Source of the DNA: Gordionus sp. m RMFG-2023
Lineage: Eukaryota > Nematomorpha > Gordioida > Chordodea > Parachordodidae
DNA: 64,000 nt
Direction: 5' to 3'
NCBI RefSeq assembly: GCF_954871325.1
Contig: NC_088776.1
Span: forward strand, 59,668,954 to 59,732,953
Shown here: in pieces, positions 37,820 to 51,002 of the stretch
Layout: each line of letters begins with the position of its first letter
Numbering within the stretch: position 1 is the stretch's first letter
Notes under the pieces: generated by a model
Told to the model about the DNA's origin: nothing
What the model saw: the letters and a program-made list of their open reading frames with translations, nothing else
Database searches by the model: none
Translations under genes and position numbers: made by a program

Positions 37820-39229
37820 TTGTATTTTCTAAGGTTGCTATAATACAACTAATGTAAATATTACATCCTGAAAATATTTTTTTTGTAAATTTTTTCTTTG
37901 ACTCGGAATTATTTATTTTATCTTTTTTTTAAAAAAAAATTGTATTATAAATAAAATGCTTGAAGTATTTGAAATATGAATTGATGATTCCTATAATTTG
38001 ATTGGCGTTTTATATATTTTCTATTAAAAAAATGGCGTAATATATTGTAGTAAATTACAGGCCCGACATTTTAAAACGATTTATTGTGTTAGTATTTAAA
38101 TAAAATTTAGTTTATTAAGTTAAACGCAAAAATATGAGAATTTATTTTTCAATGGCTCCTAAATGTTCTGCACATTTTTGCGATTAAAAGTGTGCGGCAA
38201 TGCAATTAAGCCAAAATTTTATAGTAAAAAATAATAATTTGAAGATGTAATTTGCGTTATTCTCTGTTAACTAAATTGATGGGGTCACTATTTATTTAAG
38301 GATATCCAATATTTAACAATATTCATTATATTGCTTTTTGCATTATTGCAACTCCATACCATTATAATATTTGAAAATATAACCGTTTTCCTATATCAGT
38401 AAGATTTATTACTTTTTAGATCAAATTTTGATTCATCGTGAAATATTGTTATTTTTCAATTTACATATTTTAAAGCCCAATTTAATCTGTTCCTATGCAA
38501 TGTTGTCAAAAATGTTTTCTTAGGTTAAATGAAATAGCATGATCTAAAAACAAAATTATTTGTGTTTTCTTTCATAAAACTATTATCCAATTGAATGTAG
38601 ACTTTGTTGATAAATGTATATGGTGATTTATCTCAATTGCAGAAATCTTATCAAATATTTTTCTAACCACGATTTTTAGGTGTATTTTTCTATAATCTTG
38701 AGGTAGTTATCCTACCTTCTATTTTAAGTAAGGTTCAATAATGCCGGTAATTCTCGATTTATGACCACTTTTGCTAAATCTAAGACCTAATATATAATAA
38801 ACACGTTTTGTTCTTAGCAATATCGTATCTACCACTCCATTATTAAAAAAATTAAGCCATTAAATAGGTAATATTTATACATATAAAGTAAAATAATTTG
38901 AAAAACATGATGTAGTTAAAAAATATGTGATATAATTATAAAAATAATTGGATATCCTATAAAAGGTGGTATCTCTGAAATATCTTGTAAAATAGTTATC
39001 TATTTATATATCAATAAATATTATCATTTGAAGAATCAGCTTAGATTTCGATAGCGTTAAATACCGCATAATTTGAACAGAACGCGTTTACTGTAATTTC
39101 AGCAAAATATTTTTAAATAAATTAATTTAATTTCCATATATCAGAATAATTTGAAAACAAAGGACACAAGGTGAATAATAATTTTCTTTATTAATTTAAT
39201 CTTGAAAAATATATATATTATAAAAAAAA
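37820..39229. other. Gene-free stretch between p66 and the MULE
   Basis: AT-rich, with no coding sequence or repeat recognised. It ends with an A run (39222-39229) that may be the target duplication of the MULE. Confidence 0.4.
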
Positions 39230-39305
39230 GGGAGATGATAGACTTACGCCAAATGGCGTATTAGCAAGAAATAAAAGTTATATTTTTTCTTATTTATACG
39301 CATTT

Positions 39306-40263
39306 AACAATTCTTTCTTTTATCAAATAATAATCTAGAAATTATAAGTATATATGAATAATATTAAAATTAACATATCAAATATAAAATAAAATAATAC
39401 AATAAACGGAGGTGGGACTACAAGTTCCCCAAAAACATGAGTAATTATATTTTAAAATAGTTATTTGGTTCTGATGTAAGGGCTCTTGTCTTATCTCCTA
39501 TATTTTTTGAGAACTTTAAAGTTCCGCTTGGCATATGTCCAATCCAAGGGAAGAGATAACGATCGGTGTATAAATATAATTTGTGAGTTTGGAATATTTC
39601 ATAGTTTTTTTTTTCCGGCTATATCAACCGGATTAGAATTTAAATTTTTGGGGAAAGTGATACGCATGTGAAGTCCCAAATTAAGGATTTCCCTAAAGAC
39701 CAAGGCACAGAAGTTAAGCCATCATCTAATGATAAATTTGTAGGTTCCAGGATGTTTGGTATTCGAGCCCTGGTAAGAGAACGGCTAATGCTAAATTAAT
39801 TGTTGCATGCCTGCCTTGACTATATATACAATTTAGACCATGTCTACCTTTGGAGTCAACTAATATTTTACATTTGATGCATGTATGTGGTTGAACAATG
39901 TTGCATCCAAGTCGATGGCCTATGGCAACTCTTAATTGTTCATCTGATAAGAGGTTACCTAGGTTACGACTTGGTAATGCTTCCAACCATTCATACCACT
40001 AGTTCAGTCAGCATTCTGTAATAGTTGAATATACTCCAAAGGGGGGTTTGATGAGATTATTTTAAATTTTTTTTTAATTAAAGGTTCAAAAATAGATTGG
40101 TGTGTTAAGATTGTGGGTAAGACAGCTTCAGGTGGAGCTAAAGATACCCAGACTGTCAAGGCTGAGTTTAAAAGGTTATCTTTAGGAGAGATAAAAGAAG
40201 ATATCATGGCGTTATTCATCAAACGCGATGCCAAAAATGAGGAAAGAGATATAAGATTTAAAG
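39306..40263 (-). mobile_element. Retroelement-derived gene fragment inside the MULE left arm
   Basis: It interrupts the left MULE arm: sequence on both sides continues the right arm's complement, and only about 8 bp of the arm is lost. The minus strand encodes segments of a gene type often found in invertebrate retroelements, recognisable by RVAIGHRLG, QPHTC and HGLNC. It is broken and is a fossil fragment. The element class is uncertain. Confidence 0.55.
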
Positions 40264-41774
40264 GATAAAAAAAGTTACGAAAATTTAACGAATTATTTAA
40301 AATTTGTATTTATAATAAAATGGATGTATAAATAATATCGTGAACGAAATTTAATAAACTATAAAGCAATATGAAAATTTAAATTGCATAAATCTTTATA
40401 TATCAGATTTTAGAATGTCACCAAAAAGTACTACCAGAGTAATACCTTACTTATTTCCCAATATTTAGTTGACTCAAAAATTGTTCATACCAAAGGTAAA
40501 TTGTTGATATAGAAATTTATAAACGTATTTAATAGATTTAAAAACTCTTCTTTTAAATATGAAAGAAGGAGATATATTTTTATCCTATAAAGATTTACAA
40601 GATGCTATAAAGTAATATGAAAATTTAAATTGCATAAATCTTTATATATTAGATTTTAGAATGTCACCAAAAAGTACTATCATATTAATACCTTACTTAT
40701 TTCCCAATATTTAGTTGACTCAAAAATAATTCATACCAAAGGTAAATTGTTGATATAGACAAATTTATAAACCTTTTTAATAGATTTAAAAACTATTCTT
40801 TTACAGAATCAGCAAGACCCTTTGTGATCTAATCAAATCATAGGAGTCTTGTTTTCCTGTTATCTCCATACTTATACATCTAATTATTTTTTAAAAAATT
40901 TAATTATGTTACTGTTTCTAAAAACCTATCAATGTTTTAAAAAAAATAATATTATGAATTAAAATAGGATATAATCATTAAAATTTAAGGTAAAGAAAGA
41001 AACAAAACTATATTCTATGTATATAAGTAATAAAAATACAACCAAAATTATTTTTAAATTTTTAAATTACCGGTAAAAACAATTCCCATCTAGCTCAATT
41101 GTTTCCAATCGTGATGGAGCAGTTAGCACCCTTCCTATATTTTGTGAGACTTTCTTTTTGCTGACGCTAAATTTAGGCGAGTAGCATGATATTTCCTCCA
41201 AATATTGGTAGTTGGATTAGAAAAATGTTTAAATGTATGTTGAATGATTTTAACGAGTGGGTCATCTATGGCTTTAAATATTTAAAAAAATTAAATTAAT
41301 CATGATATTTAAGAATTACAATTAACTGTATATAATTATAAAATTACAATTTTTGAACTTTGAGTCTGAGTATACAAAGTCTACTAAGTCTACTGGAAGA
41401 TCCTTCAAAAGGTGTAAAGAAGATTTTTTATAATCTAAAAAAGTTTAAAAATTTGTCTTTATCAACAATTTACCTTTGGTATGTACTATTTTTGGGTCAA
41501 CAAAGTTTTGGGAATTAAGGTCAGGTTGAAATTTTAACTTTTTATCTATATGATTTTCTTTGGATTTGTATGTATTTTCTAAATAATATACTATTAACAA
41601 TAAATAAAGTCAATGTACTTTTTTGTGAATCCAATATTGTAAATCCTAATGGTCTCCCGCTTTTATTTAATTTCTTAGGTAATTGAATTTCTTTTATGAT
41701 ATTATTTATACATTCATTTTCTTGACTATTATAAACATCTTCTTTTTTTTAAAAATTGGGACATTATTTTTATT

Positions 41775-42240
41775 TTACTGTATATTAGGATCCACGTTTG
41801 AGCGTGTAAGATCCTCATTTAATACATTTACTATAGTATCATTAGAGAATATCTGACCATTATTTTCATTTGAGCTTGTATTGAAATTATTTGAGGAAAT
41901 AATTGGTAATATTCCTTTCATAGCAAAATCATGTAGTTTGTCAAAAGCCTGAGCAAACCCATATTTCAAATTAGGTGGTAATAATGATATGGTGTGAAAA
42001 AGCATATTTTGATTTTTAAAATAATTAGAAATTTGGTCATTAAAAAGGGTTTTTTTGTATTTAATCCCTTTTTTTGTTATTTATTTTATCTATATTATTA
42101 TTATTGATAAATGTCGATGGATTTTAAAAATAATTTTTGTGCCACCTTAGATGACATAATTTTTCATCGTAAAGATCACTATTATTTTTTTCCTTTCCAT
42201 AAATACATGTCTGCATGGTAATTGCATATTTTAAAAAAAG
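41775..42240 (-). pseudogene. C-terminal part of the MULE transposase with SWIM zinc finger
   Basis: On the minus strand, MQLPCRHVFMERKK (near 42198-42227) is a SWIM zinc-finger LPCRH motif, as found after the DDE domain in ZSWIM1/3-type MULE transposases. A 76-codon frame follows (42005-41775) with no further domain. A frame change lies between the two parts, so it is not functional. It lies immediately left of the P element, while the DDE part lies immediately right of it. The P element therefore split a single gene between the catalytic domain and the zinc finger. Confidence 0.7.
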
Positions 42241-42248
42241 GGGCTATC

Positions 42249-45200
42249 CAATGATATATATAACTATAGATTGATGATCATGCATAAAAAAACGTCCACC
42301 TATTGAAATCAGCTGTAGCGCCATTTTGTAGCTTGTACGTTGATCAAATGCCTCAATAATAATAATAAATTTTAAAAATTTAACAATTTTATATCTAATA
42401 ATTTGTTAATAATGTAATTATGTAAAATAATTAAATGAATCCTAACCTCAACTGATCTTCAATTAAATTACATTGGTATTCTCTAAAATAAAAAAACTCA
42501 ACATTTAATAAAATAATAGTACATAATATCATTAAATTACTTTCACCCAGAAATTATTTAGAAACATAGATTGCTACAATATCACTGAAGCAAAAATCAC
42601 CAAAATGATACCCATACAAAATATTCCATACTTATATCTAATACACCCTCAAATATTCAACCAAATAAGGTCCACTGCCTATATATAATTGCCAAAAAAA
42701 CTTATCACACAGATTCCTTTGACTCAATCAAGAAAATACTTCTTTCAATCATAGTTTTAGTTAATTTATCTACTTGATTAATATTATTATAAAAATAAAT
42801 TTATTTTTAAACATTCCTCAACCATTTAACCCCCAATCATTTATTAGCTAGTCTAATTTATTTTATACATATTAATTGCAAATATCAAAATCATTTATTT
42901 TTTTATATATATTTGTTAATTTTTCTAATAAAATTAGTTTTTATAGCTTATCAAATTCACTTGATGTTTCAAAAAAAATTTTACTATCCACTTATTGTTC
43001 ATTTATGGAATCCTTATTATTAAATATAATAATATTTTATGATTCATATCTTATTAATAAATAAAAATGATGCACCAATATTTATTGTAGTTGCTGGTAC
43101 TTTTAATTTTAGGCAAGTAATTTATACCTTAAAATAATAATCAAAATTTATATAAAAGATCTGTATAGATATAATTTAATAAAATCTACAAATTTTGTTT
43201 TACTAATAAGAGAAATCAATGTTAATTTTTTTCTTACTTTTTTAACTTATTTTTATTTTGTATTTATTAATTTTATTATAAAGGATGAACCAAAGATATA
43301 CTCTAAAAGTAGATGAAGATCAATTAATTACGTTAAGAAAATAAGATTTTATAAAAAAATATCCTGTCAATTAAAAATTTTTTTGGATTATGTGTTCTAG
43401 ATGAAATAAGTTAAACCATCTTAAAAGATGGGTTGAGAGCTCATCTCACTTAATTTTATTGTAATAATCATTTATAATTTTTTTGTTTTAATTATTTCAT
43501 CTTAATTATAAATGACAAATGAAAACATCTTTTATTTTTTTTTCAATAAAAACATAGTGTAATAATAACATTTTTTGCATGAGTATAAATTATTATATAA
43601 ATCATTTAAATAAGGTTTATACAAAATATATAAAAATATAAATGTGTACACTTTAAAAAACAAAATGTATTTTTAATAATGTGATAATTCACATTCATAT
43701 TATCTTTGATTATAAACATTCATCCTTTTTGATTCTATCATCACCTATAAAAAATAAAATATATTTACATTAGCATAGATTATATATAATATCATAATTT
43801 TTATAATATGTCTTATATCAGGCCTGTTCTTTATACAATATAATTTTTAAAAAATAAAAGAAGATATAAATATTAATTTACATGACTTAATGATTATTAA
43901 ATTGTATTGCTTTTGTAAGATTTTGCCTCATACCAGTTCTCAATTCCTGGTTTCTCAAGTCAGCAAAATGAAAAAATCTAATATTTAAATATCTTTAAAA
44001 AAAATAGTATTAAAACTAATAAATGATTACCTTTGAACAATTAATTTTACAAGAATTTGAAAATGGCTGTAACCAATCTCATCATTAATATGTTCAGTAA
44101 GATCAATAAAAATATTTGTACCAATTATTGTGGAAAAAACCAACACTTCCATTTTTTTAATAATATTTTTACGTTTAATATCATTTTGATAAGTTCTAAA
44201 TGAACTTTCACAAATTCTGCATGACATACTAGAAGAAGGAATCACTAACCCCCTATTATTTTTAAAATTTATGAGCATATTATTTATATTATTATCAATA
44301 TATGAATCACTGACCATTGCATTAATGCAAACATCACATCGTACCTTTTTTTCTTTAATAAGTTGTTGTACTATATATCCCAAAATATAAGTTGTTAAAT
44401 TATCTAAATATAATGATAATTTTGTGATATGAGGATTTGTTTGGCTAAAATAATAAGATAATGCCTGGGGTATTATTGGATTTGAAATAGTTTTGATAGA
44501 ATTAAAATCATCGTCATGATTATTTTGAAAATTTGAACATATTAATAAATTTAGTACTCCGCTAATAGATTTCTAAGTAATTTGAGCATATGACAAACAT
44601 CTAGTAACATATATATTTTTTACGATTCATAAAATTCCAGCTCAATATATGGAATGATATTATCAGGATCCATACCAGTGGCATAGCTAGGAATTTTTCT
44701 TAGAGGGGGTCCATACATATAAAATGCAAAATCATAACCATATCTTCGATAATATATAATAAATATATTTTTTAAATGCATCAATAATATGTTATTATAA
44801 TTTAGTCGATTATTCTCAATGACTTTATAATAATACTATCCAGAATAATTTCAATAGTAATATAATATCCTTCCACAAACATCAAAACCAGAAAAATATA
44901 AATATCAATGGTATTAGTCACTTTTATGTCTTTAGAACATAAAATCTAAAAAAAAAAATTTTTCTCTGGGAGGGGTCCAAACCTGAAAACCACCCCCGTA
45001 GCTACGCAACTGATCCATACTAACACCAAGCAGTTTGCTCATTTTTTTATTAACAGCACAACCATCACATACTATGGCCTTACAGATAACTCCTGTTTCA
45101 TTTAGATTGAACAATGCAACTCTCACTAAATAGCTAGGATATCTGAATTCATTTGTGAAACTAGAAAATAGGCTATTGGCATTTACCAGCTGCTATTAAG

Positions 45201-47131
45201 ACAGGTAGCCATAAGAAACAGTGCCTTTGTTGCTTCTGGACAAGATTTATCTTCTTTTGTTGATTTTTTCCCATCACCTAAATCAACATAACCATGATAT
45301 TCTGCTTTGTGGGGGCCATAATCTATTTGAGTTTTAATATGCATTTCATCAAGGCTAAGTACACAATATAACTGCTTTTCTGATTTTTTTTGGTAGCTTT
45401 TAATTTAAGTAAATGAAATAGAAAGGAAACCTTTATTTAATTTAATTTATTTTTTTTAAATTATTATAATAAACCTGGCATGATTTCAATCTTGCGACTC
45501 CATGCCCTTAATGTGGATTCTGGAGGCATACAAAAGCGTGATTTGAGATATCTGTAAGCCTTAGGTGAATAAAAATGCATAGTCAATGCAAATTGACGGA
45601 ATTCATTTGTATATATTTTTTTGTGGGTTTGAGATGCCTCCACTGTGTATATGTGTTTTAAGGAATATTAACAAATTTTCATCTTTTAGTGAAGTGATTA
45701 TTGTTTGTAAATTGATTATTTTATTTTTTCCTCTTTTTGAGCTCCTATAATAAGCATGTGCCCTTTTTTAAGCGTTTAATAATAGCCTCTTGGTAAATAA
45801 TTTTTCTTTTTAATGTTTCATATGTCGCGGAATAATTATGATCATTTATTATATGTATAATTGGATCATTTTCATATAATATATCACTTTTTAATGGTGT
45901 TTGTATGTTATTTGAATAAACATTCGTTTTCTAAAAAGTATACATATTAAAATATTGTTTTAACTATGTAATGATATTGTTAACATACATCATGAAGTGG
46001 CTTAGATATACTAAATATCGATGGAATTGATTCCTTCAATAAAATCTTTCCGGATAAAGTATGAATGAAACAAGTATTTTTAAAATGCCTTCCACAAATA
46101 ATACTATATTTATTAGGCATAAAATTTTTCCTATTTATAGCCTGTAACCATTTTTCCAATAATTATTTGGATTTTAATGGAAATCTATATTTAAAAATAG
46201 GTGAATAATAATGAGTAAAATATAAGATATATTTATGACATTGATACAAAGATAGATAGTATATAAAAATCAATATAAATATCAGATCAGTTATTAGTAA
46301 TATAGTATTGAATCAGTGAAAATATGTTGATTGGCAGAGCCTCTATTAATATATATATGGTTTACATATTTCTTACAAATATTTAAAATGAAACTGTATC
46401 ATAGTAAATATGTATTTTAAAAATGGCTAACTTAATATTTTATCCAGAAAAATATTTAGGCAAAGTTCAAAATAGAAATCTTATCAACTCAAGAGGAAGA
46501 AGCATTATTTGTACTAGCAATAAAAATGAGAAAACTTTATATTTTTACTAAATAAGGATATTTTTTCAATGTTTGTAGCTTATTAATGCTTTATGTAATA
46601 AATATGTTGCATATAAAAAATAATATATATACTTATGATAAGAAATATGTGTATTAGATTCTATTTTATTTGTTTTATTACAATTATGAACACAGCACAC
46701 TCCCATTATCTAAATAAAATAATAAAAGTGATATTAAAAGATCTGTTTTGCATGTATCCTAAGATGCATTAACATAAGATTTATAAGTCCATGCAGGATT
46801 AGGTTAAACTATATTTTTAAAAATTAAAAGGTGGGTTAGTCTTAGATTTATTTTTTAAATATAATCACCTAGACCACCTTCATAAAAAAAGTCTTATGAA
46901 AATTTAAGAATAAAAGATACTATAAAATATTATATCATAAATCGAAACCTTTAAAACTAAATTATCGTAGTAGACTTGTTTTCTATATATTAATATTTAT
47001 TGCTAACAAATAATGGATAACTAAACTACAAAATGGCGCTACAGCTGATTACAATATGTGGACACTTTTATAATGCATTGAATGAATGAATCGCCAATCT
47101 AGGGGCTATCACAATAAAACATATCTGATTG
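42249..47131 (-). mobile_element. P-superfamily DNA transposon with THAP-type transposase
   Basis: It contains a minus-strand P transposase and starts with CAATGATATATA, matching the CAATGACATATAA ends of the MITEs at 18508 and 25372. Further in, both ends share ATGCAT, CGTCCAC and the AATCAGCTGTAGCGCCATTTTG block. The left end is at 42249. The right end lies either at 47102 or at 47131. With 47102 the flanks are perfect 8-bp repeats GGGCTATC (42241-42248, 47103-47110), the size known for P elements; with 47131 the terminus ends ATTG as in the MITEs. About 1.7 kb at the left (42.3-44.0 kb) shows no coding sequence. Confidence 0.8.
44027..46706 (-). pseudogene. P-element/THAP9-like transposase
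   Basis: Reading down the minus strand gives these parts in order. A THAP zinc finger is split by an intron: MGVCCVHNC near 46706, then the ICGRHF..SIPSIF half near 46100. Next comes the FALTMHFYSPKAYRYL block near 45580, then HGYVDLGDG near 45290, CDGCAVNKKMSKLLG near 45050, and a C-terminal frame (44383-44027) with GYIVQQL, NNRGLVIPS and YSHFQILVKL. All match P-type transposases and THAP9, which cut and paste DNA using an RNase-H-like fold. At least one in-frame stop in the THAP half and one stop plus a frame change near 45170 indicate that it is decayed. The gene lies entirely inside the element that split the MULE. Confidence 0.82.
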
Positions 47132-47216
47132 GCAAACAAGATTGCAGTTATCACCAACATTATATTCATATTTTAACTCTATATTCTGTTAACAATTTTC
47201 TATAATTAGCCAATGT

Positions 47217-48130
47217 TTAATCTTCCTCATTTATAAATGAGATTTTAATTTTTTTCAATAAATTATCATGTTCCCTTTCAGCACTTAACATTTTAATTGA
47301 CATAATTAAATCAGTAAACATATTTGGAAGGGTAGAGTATTTGGTTATGTTAATTTTTAAATATTTGATAATGCTCTCTACCCTGTTATTTGTATTGATA
47401 TCTTTTCCAAACATCGGGCCATTCATATCTGATATGATGCCAGCCAGAAAATTAGTTATTTAATGATTCTAGATTTAAATTACTTAATTTGTGATAATTT
47501 TCAAAATATATGTCAGAAGACTGTGCATCTAGCATGCTATACGAAAGATGCTTCACATTATTAATTCATTAGGAATATTCTTTTTTTTGTGGGTAACTTC
47601 CCTATCCCAAGCTCTGGTTACATCTTTCCTACATAATACCAATTGAATATGAGGGAATGCCCCAATGTAAGCTTTTCTCCCAACACAATCTTTATCACTA
47701 ACAATGACATTTATATCTGTCCAAGCTGAATTCAGTTTTTTTAAAATTTGAAACATTTGTGATGCTACATCAAATGACTCCGATTTGACAATCCATACAC
47801 ATATAATATGTGATCTATTATTTCCATCAATTCATACCAAAATATACACAGGCATATGCCTATTATTTAATCGATATGTTGCATCCACACATATAACTTC
47901 AGGATATTTTGAAAAAATATTTGATGAGTTTGATAATATATAACAATTAGATTCCCATCTACAGTATATATTCCACATTAGCATAATTATCTTCCTTAAC
48001 TTTATCTATCATTGTAATTAAATCATTACCATAAGTTTTTTTTGTATTTTTGTCTATATTATGCAAATCTCTTAGGGTTATAAACTTTCCTTCAGAAAAT
48101 AGTTTATTTTTTATTTTGGATTTATTTCCA
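47217..48130 (-). pseudogene. MULE transposase, DDE-domain part (ZSWIM1/3-like)
   Basis: The minus strand gives, in order, EVICVDATYRLNNRHMPVYI (first catalytic Asp in VDATYRL), IVSDKD-type VIVSDKDCVGRKAY (second Asp), a CRKDVTRAWDRE segment, and NNRVESIIKYLK with TLPNMFTDLIMS, a conserved pattern in ZSWIM1/3-type MULE transposases that includes a likely catalytic Glu. Stops interrupt the frame, for example just before IDGNNRSH, so it is not functional. It continues on the far side of the P element with the SWIM zinc finger. Confidence 0.78.
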
Positions 48131-49566
48131 CTTGTAGTTAATTTTATATTTCTCTAATTACATTACAAATAAAATTTTATTTCCATAAAATTATCTTTAT
48201 TTTTCATTAATAAATTTCAATAGTATAATCATAAAATTCGATATCAAATAATTCATATTCCAAATCATAAATATATTTATAAAATCTCAAAATCACCAAC
48301 TGAATCAAATATTAGTTTTACAATAAAAACATATTATTTTAAAAGAATAATAATCTGATTGACATCTCTTGAAAATATATAAACATTATTATTTTTTAAT
48401 TCAACATTTGCAACAGTTATAGCTTCAACTAGAAATTTATACTGTGCTTCATTAAGCTTTCTTTGTCTGGATAATGATTGGTATAAATTTTCATCTAAAA
48501 TTAAATAGTATTTTTATAATCAAAAAATGCATTTTTCATTTATTTTAAAAACATTATTTCACTTTTATCTTATATATATTCTATCAAAATTTAATAAATT
48601 AACCCTATAAGCCTATCCAAATTATATATTTATCTTAATAATTTCAAGATTATGTGCCTTTACCATGGGAATGATTGTGATTTTCATGCATATCCTTGAC
48701 AAATAATTTGTTTTTCATGAATGTAATTTGCAAATGGAATTTACATCCTTATTTTATAGACATGTAATTGCGTAGACCTATGGATTTTGTATTGTACTTT
48801 CCACCAAATATACAAATAAATTTTATGATTTTAACTCTAAATTTTTCAAAAAGAGGTGATTTTAAAATTTTTGAATCTGATATATAAAGATTTATGTAAT
48901 TTAAATCTTCATATTGCTTTATAGCATCTTGTAAATCTTTAAAAGATAAAAATATATCTCCTTCTTCATATTTAAAAGAAGAGTTTTTAAATCTATTAAA
49001 AAGGTTTATAAATTTGTCTATATCAACAATTTACCTATGGTATGAATTTTTTTTGAGTCAATATTACTATGGTAGTACTTGGTGACATTCTAAAATCTGA
49101 TATATAAAGATTTATGCAATTTAAATTTTCATATTGCTTTATAGCATATTATCTTTATAGGATAAATTTATATCTCCTTCTTTAATATTTAAAGAAGAGT
49201 TTTTAAATCTATTAAAAAGGTTTATAAATTTGTCTATACCAACCTATTACCTTTGGTATGAACTATTTTTGAGTTAAATATTGGGAAATAAGTAAGGTAT
49301 TACTATGGTAGTACTTTTTTGTGAAATTCTAAAATCTGATATATAAAGATTTATGTATAAATTTTCATATTGCATTATAGTTTACTAAATTTTGTTCACG
49401 ATATTATTTATACATTCATTTTATTATAAATACAAATTTTAACTAATTCGTTAAATTTTCGTAACATTTTTATCGATTCGGAAAATGCGTATAAATAAGA
49501 AAAAATATAACTTTTATTTCTTGCTAATACGCCATTTGGCGTAAGTCTATCATCTCCCAAAAAAAA

Positions 49567-51002
49567 TAGATATATACCATCTCATTTATAAGATAAGTTG
49601 TAATATAAAATGAATAGTTAAATGAGTTAAAAAATATATAAAAATTTAATAATAAAAGGTTAAATTTATATTATAACTGATTAATAAAATTACTATTTGA
49701 AAATACAATAAATAGTTAAGCAGATGTGTAAGGTAAAATAGAAAAGTTGTTTAATTTAAACAAGAAAAATTAAATTTTATAAAGGTTTAAATTAGAATAA
49801 TAAAATAAAAATAACATATAAATTTATATTTTATATAATAAAGTAATAAAACAACATTAAAAAAAATACACTCATAGAATATTAGCATTTTTATTTTATA
49901 AAATAAATATTGACTTGCTTATCGATTTAAGTATGTAAAAATGGTAATTAAAAATAAGTTATAGAATTAAAGATTTATTCTATATAATACTAGTTAAAAT
50001 TTTGAAAATATATAGACAAATTTTAAAAATATCGGAATTAATGATGTTGTTAAACTGCCCAATTTGTAGCGATTTTAAAAACGGCTCTATTAAGATTTTA
50101 GCCAAATTTATATTATATAAGATTCGAGATTTAGTAATAGAATTTCAAACCTTCATACCATCTATGAGCAAAATTTATAGACTTATAAAAAATCATATTG
50201 GCTAAAATTAATCGGGTCGTTTTAAAAAATTAACTCAAATGGGCTGTAAAACTAGGAAATAAGGTTTATCAATGCGACAATATATAAATGATTAATTAGA
50301 CAACAACCCACAGTAATCGGCTTGAATCAACGGAGTAAATAAAGAAATCTATGCACGAAATCATGCTTTATAAGATATACTTTTTATAAAAAATGTGATA
50401 CAACAGCTATTGATATTAATTGATAATCGATTGTATTGTCTTAAGGTGCATGTCAATGATAATAAAGCGTTTAATCAAATGACATAATAGCTTTAAATAA
50501 TCATTATTTTTATTTATACCACATACGTTTACCTAACATTTTAATTTTCGAGTGTTTAAGTAAGTGGTTCAGCCTCTTGCATATACAGGTAATTTCAGCC
50601 GGCCTAAAAACTCGCGGATAGGCTCGGGTGTTTAAGTAAGTAGCTCGCCTTTTGCTACAGAGGTAATTTCAGTTGGCCTATAAACTCGTGGTTGGGTTTC
50701 TCTCCCAGGTCATCTATAATTTCTTAAATAAATTAGATTGGATTTCTGAGAGTCCAATTGTGACTCTGCTATTTCCCATGGCGAAAATAATAATGCGCTT
50801 ACTATTATGTAAATATATTATATAAATTTAACGTGATTTTGAATTACTATACTTAAACTGGCCAATATCTGTATATAAAATCTGTCAGATTTATGATAGA
50901 TAACAGCCGCCACATTATATTTTTGTGTCCGCCTTGGCATATTACTAGAAATTTCCAATTTTTATAATTTTCCTGTAATATCATCTTAAATTTTAATTTA
51001 AA
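49567..51002. other. Spacer and promoter side of AHSA1
   Basis: AT-rich. It contains one MITE copy and, at about 50550-50700, a direct duplication of a segment beginning GAGTGTTTAAGTAAGT. The AHSA1 promoter should lie in the last few hundred bases, but no clear motif was recognised. Confidence 0.35.
50041..50254. mobile_element. MITE, TAGTGTTGTTAAAC family (copy 8)
   Basis: A diverged copy that starts GATGTTGTTAAACTGCCC; its right end near GGGCTGTAAAACTAG is poorly kept. The interior still has the AGATTTTAGCCAAAT and TTGGCTAAAAT pair. Confidence 0.5.

Larger units (their letters stand above)
39230..49558 (-). mobile_element. MULE DNA transposon, interrupted by two other elements
   Basis: The termini are exact inverted repeats for 76 bp: 39230-39305 (GGGAGATGATAGACTTACGC..) against 49483-49558. 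Inside them, both arms carry tandem units of about 220-246 bp in inverted orientation, two at the left (about 40320-40815) and three at the right (about 48870-49440). The flanks on both sides are eight A residues, which may be the target duplication. A minus-strand MULE transposase lies between the arms but is split by a P element (42249-47131). The left arm is split by a roughly 960-bp insertion (39306-40263). Without the two insertions the element would be about 4.5 kb. Exact termini suggest a fairly recent insertion; the gene itself is decayed. Confidence 0.85.

Noticed and set aside
39700-39730. A GAAGTTAAGCC word resembling the 5S rRNA internal promoter
   Set aside because: The surrounding sequence does not fold or align as 5S rRNA and lies in the retroelement-derived fragment.
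39230-49558. A large self-replicating (Polinton-type) element
   Set aside because: No polymerase, integrase, ATPase or capsid gene was seen; the coding parts are MULE and P transposases, and the length comes from nesting.
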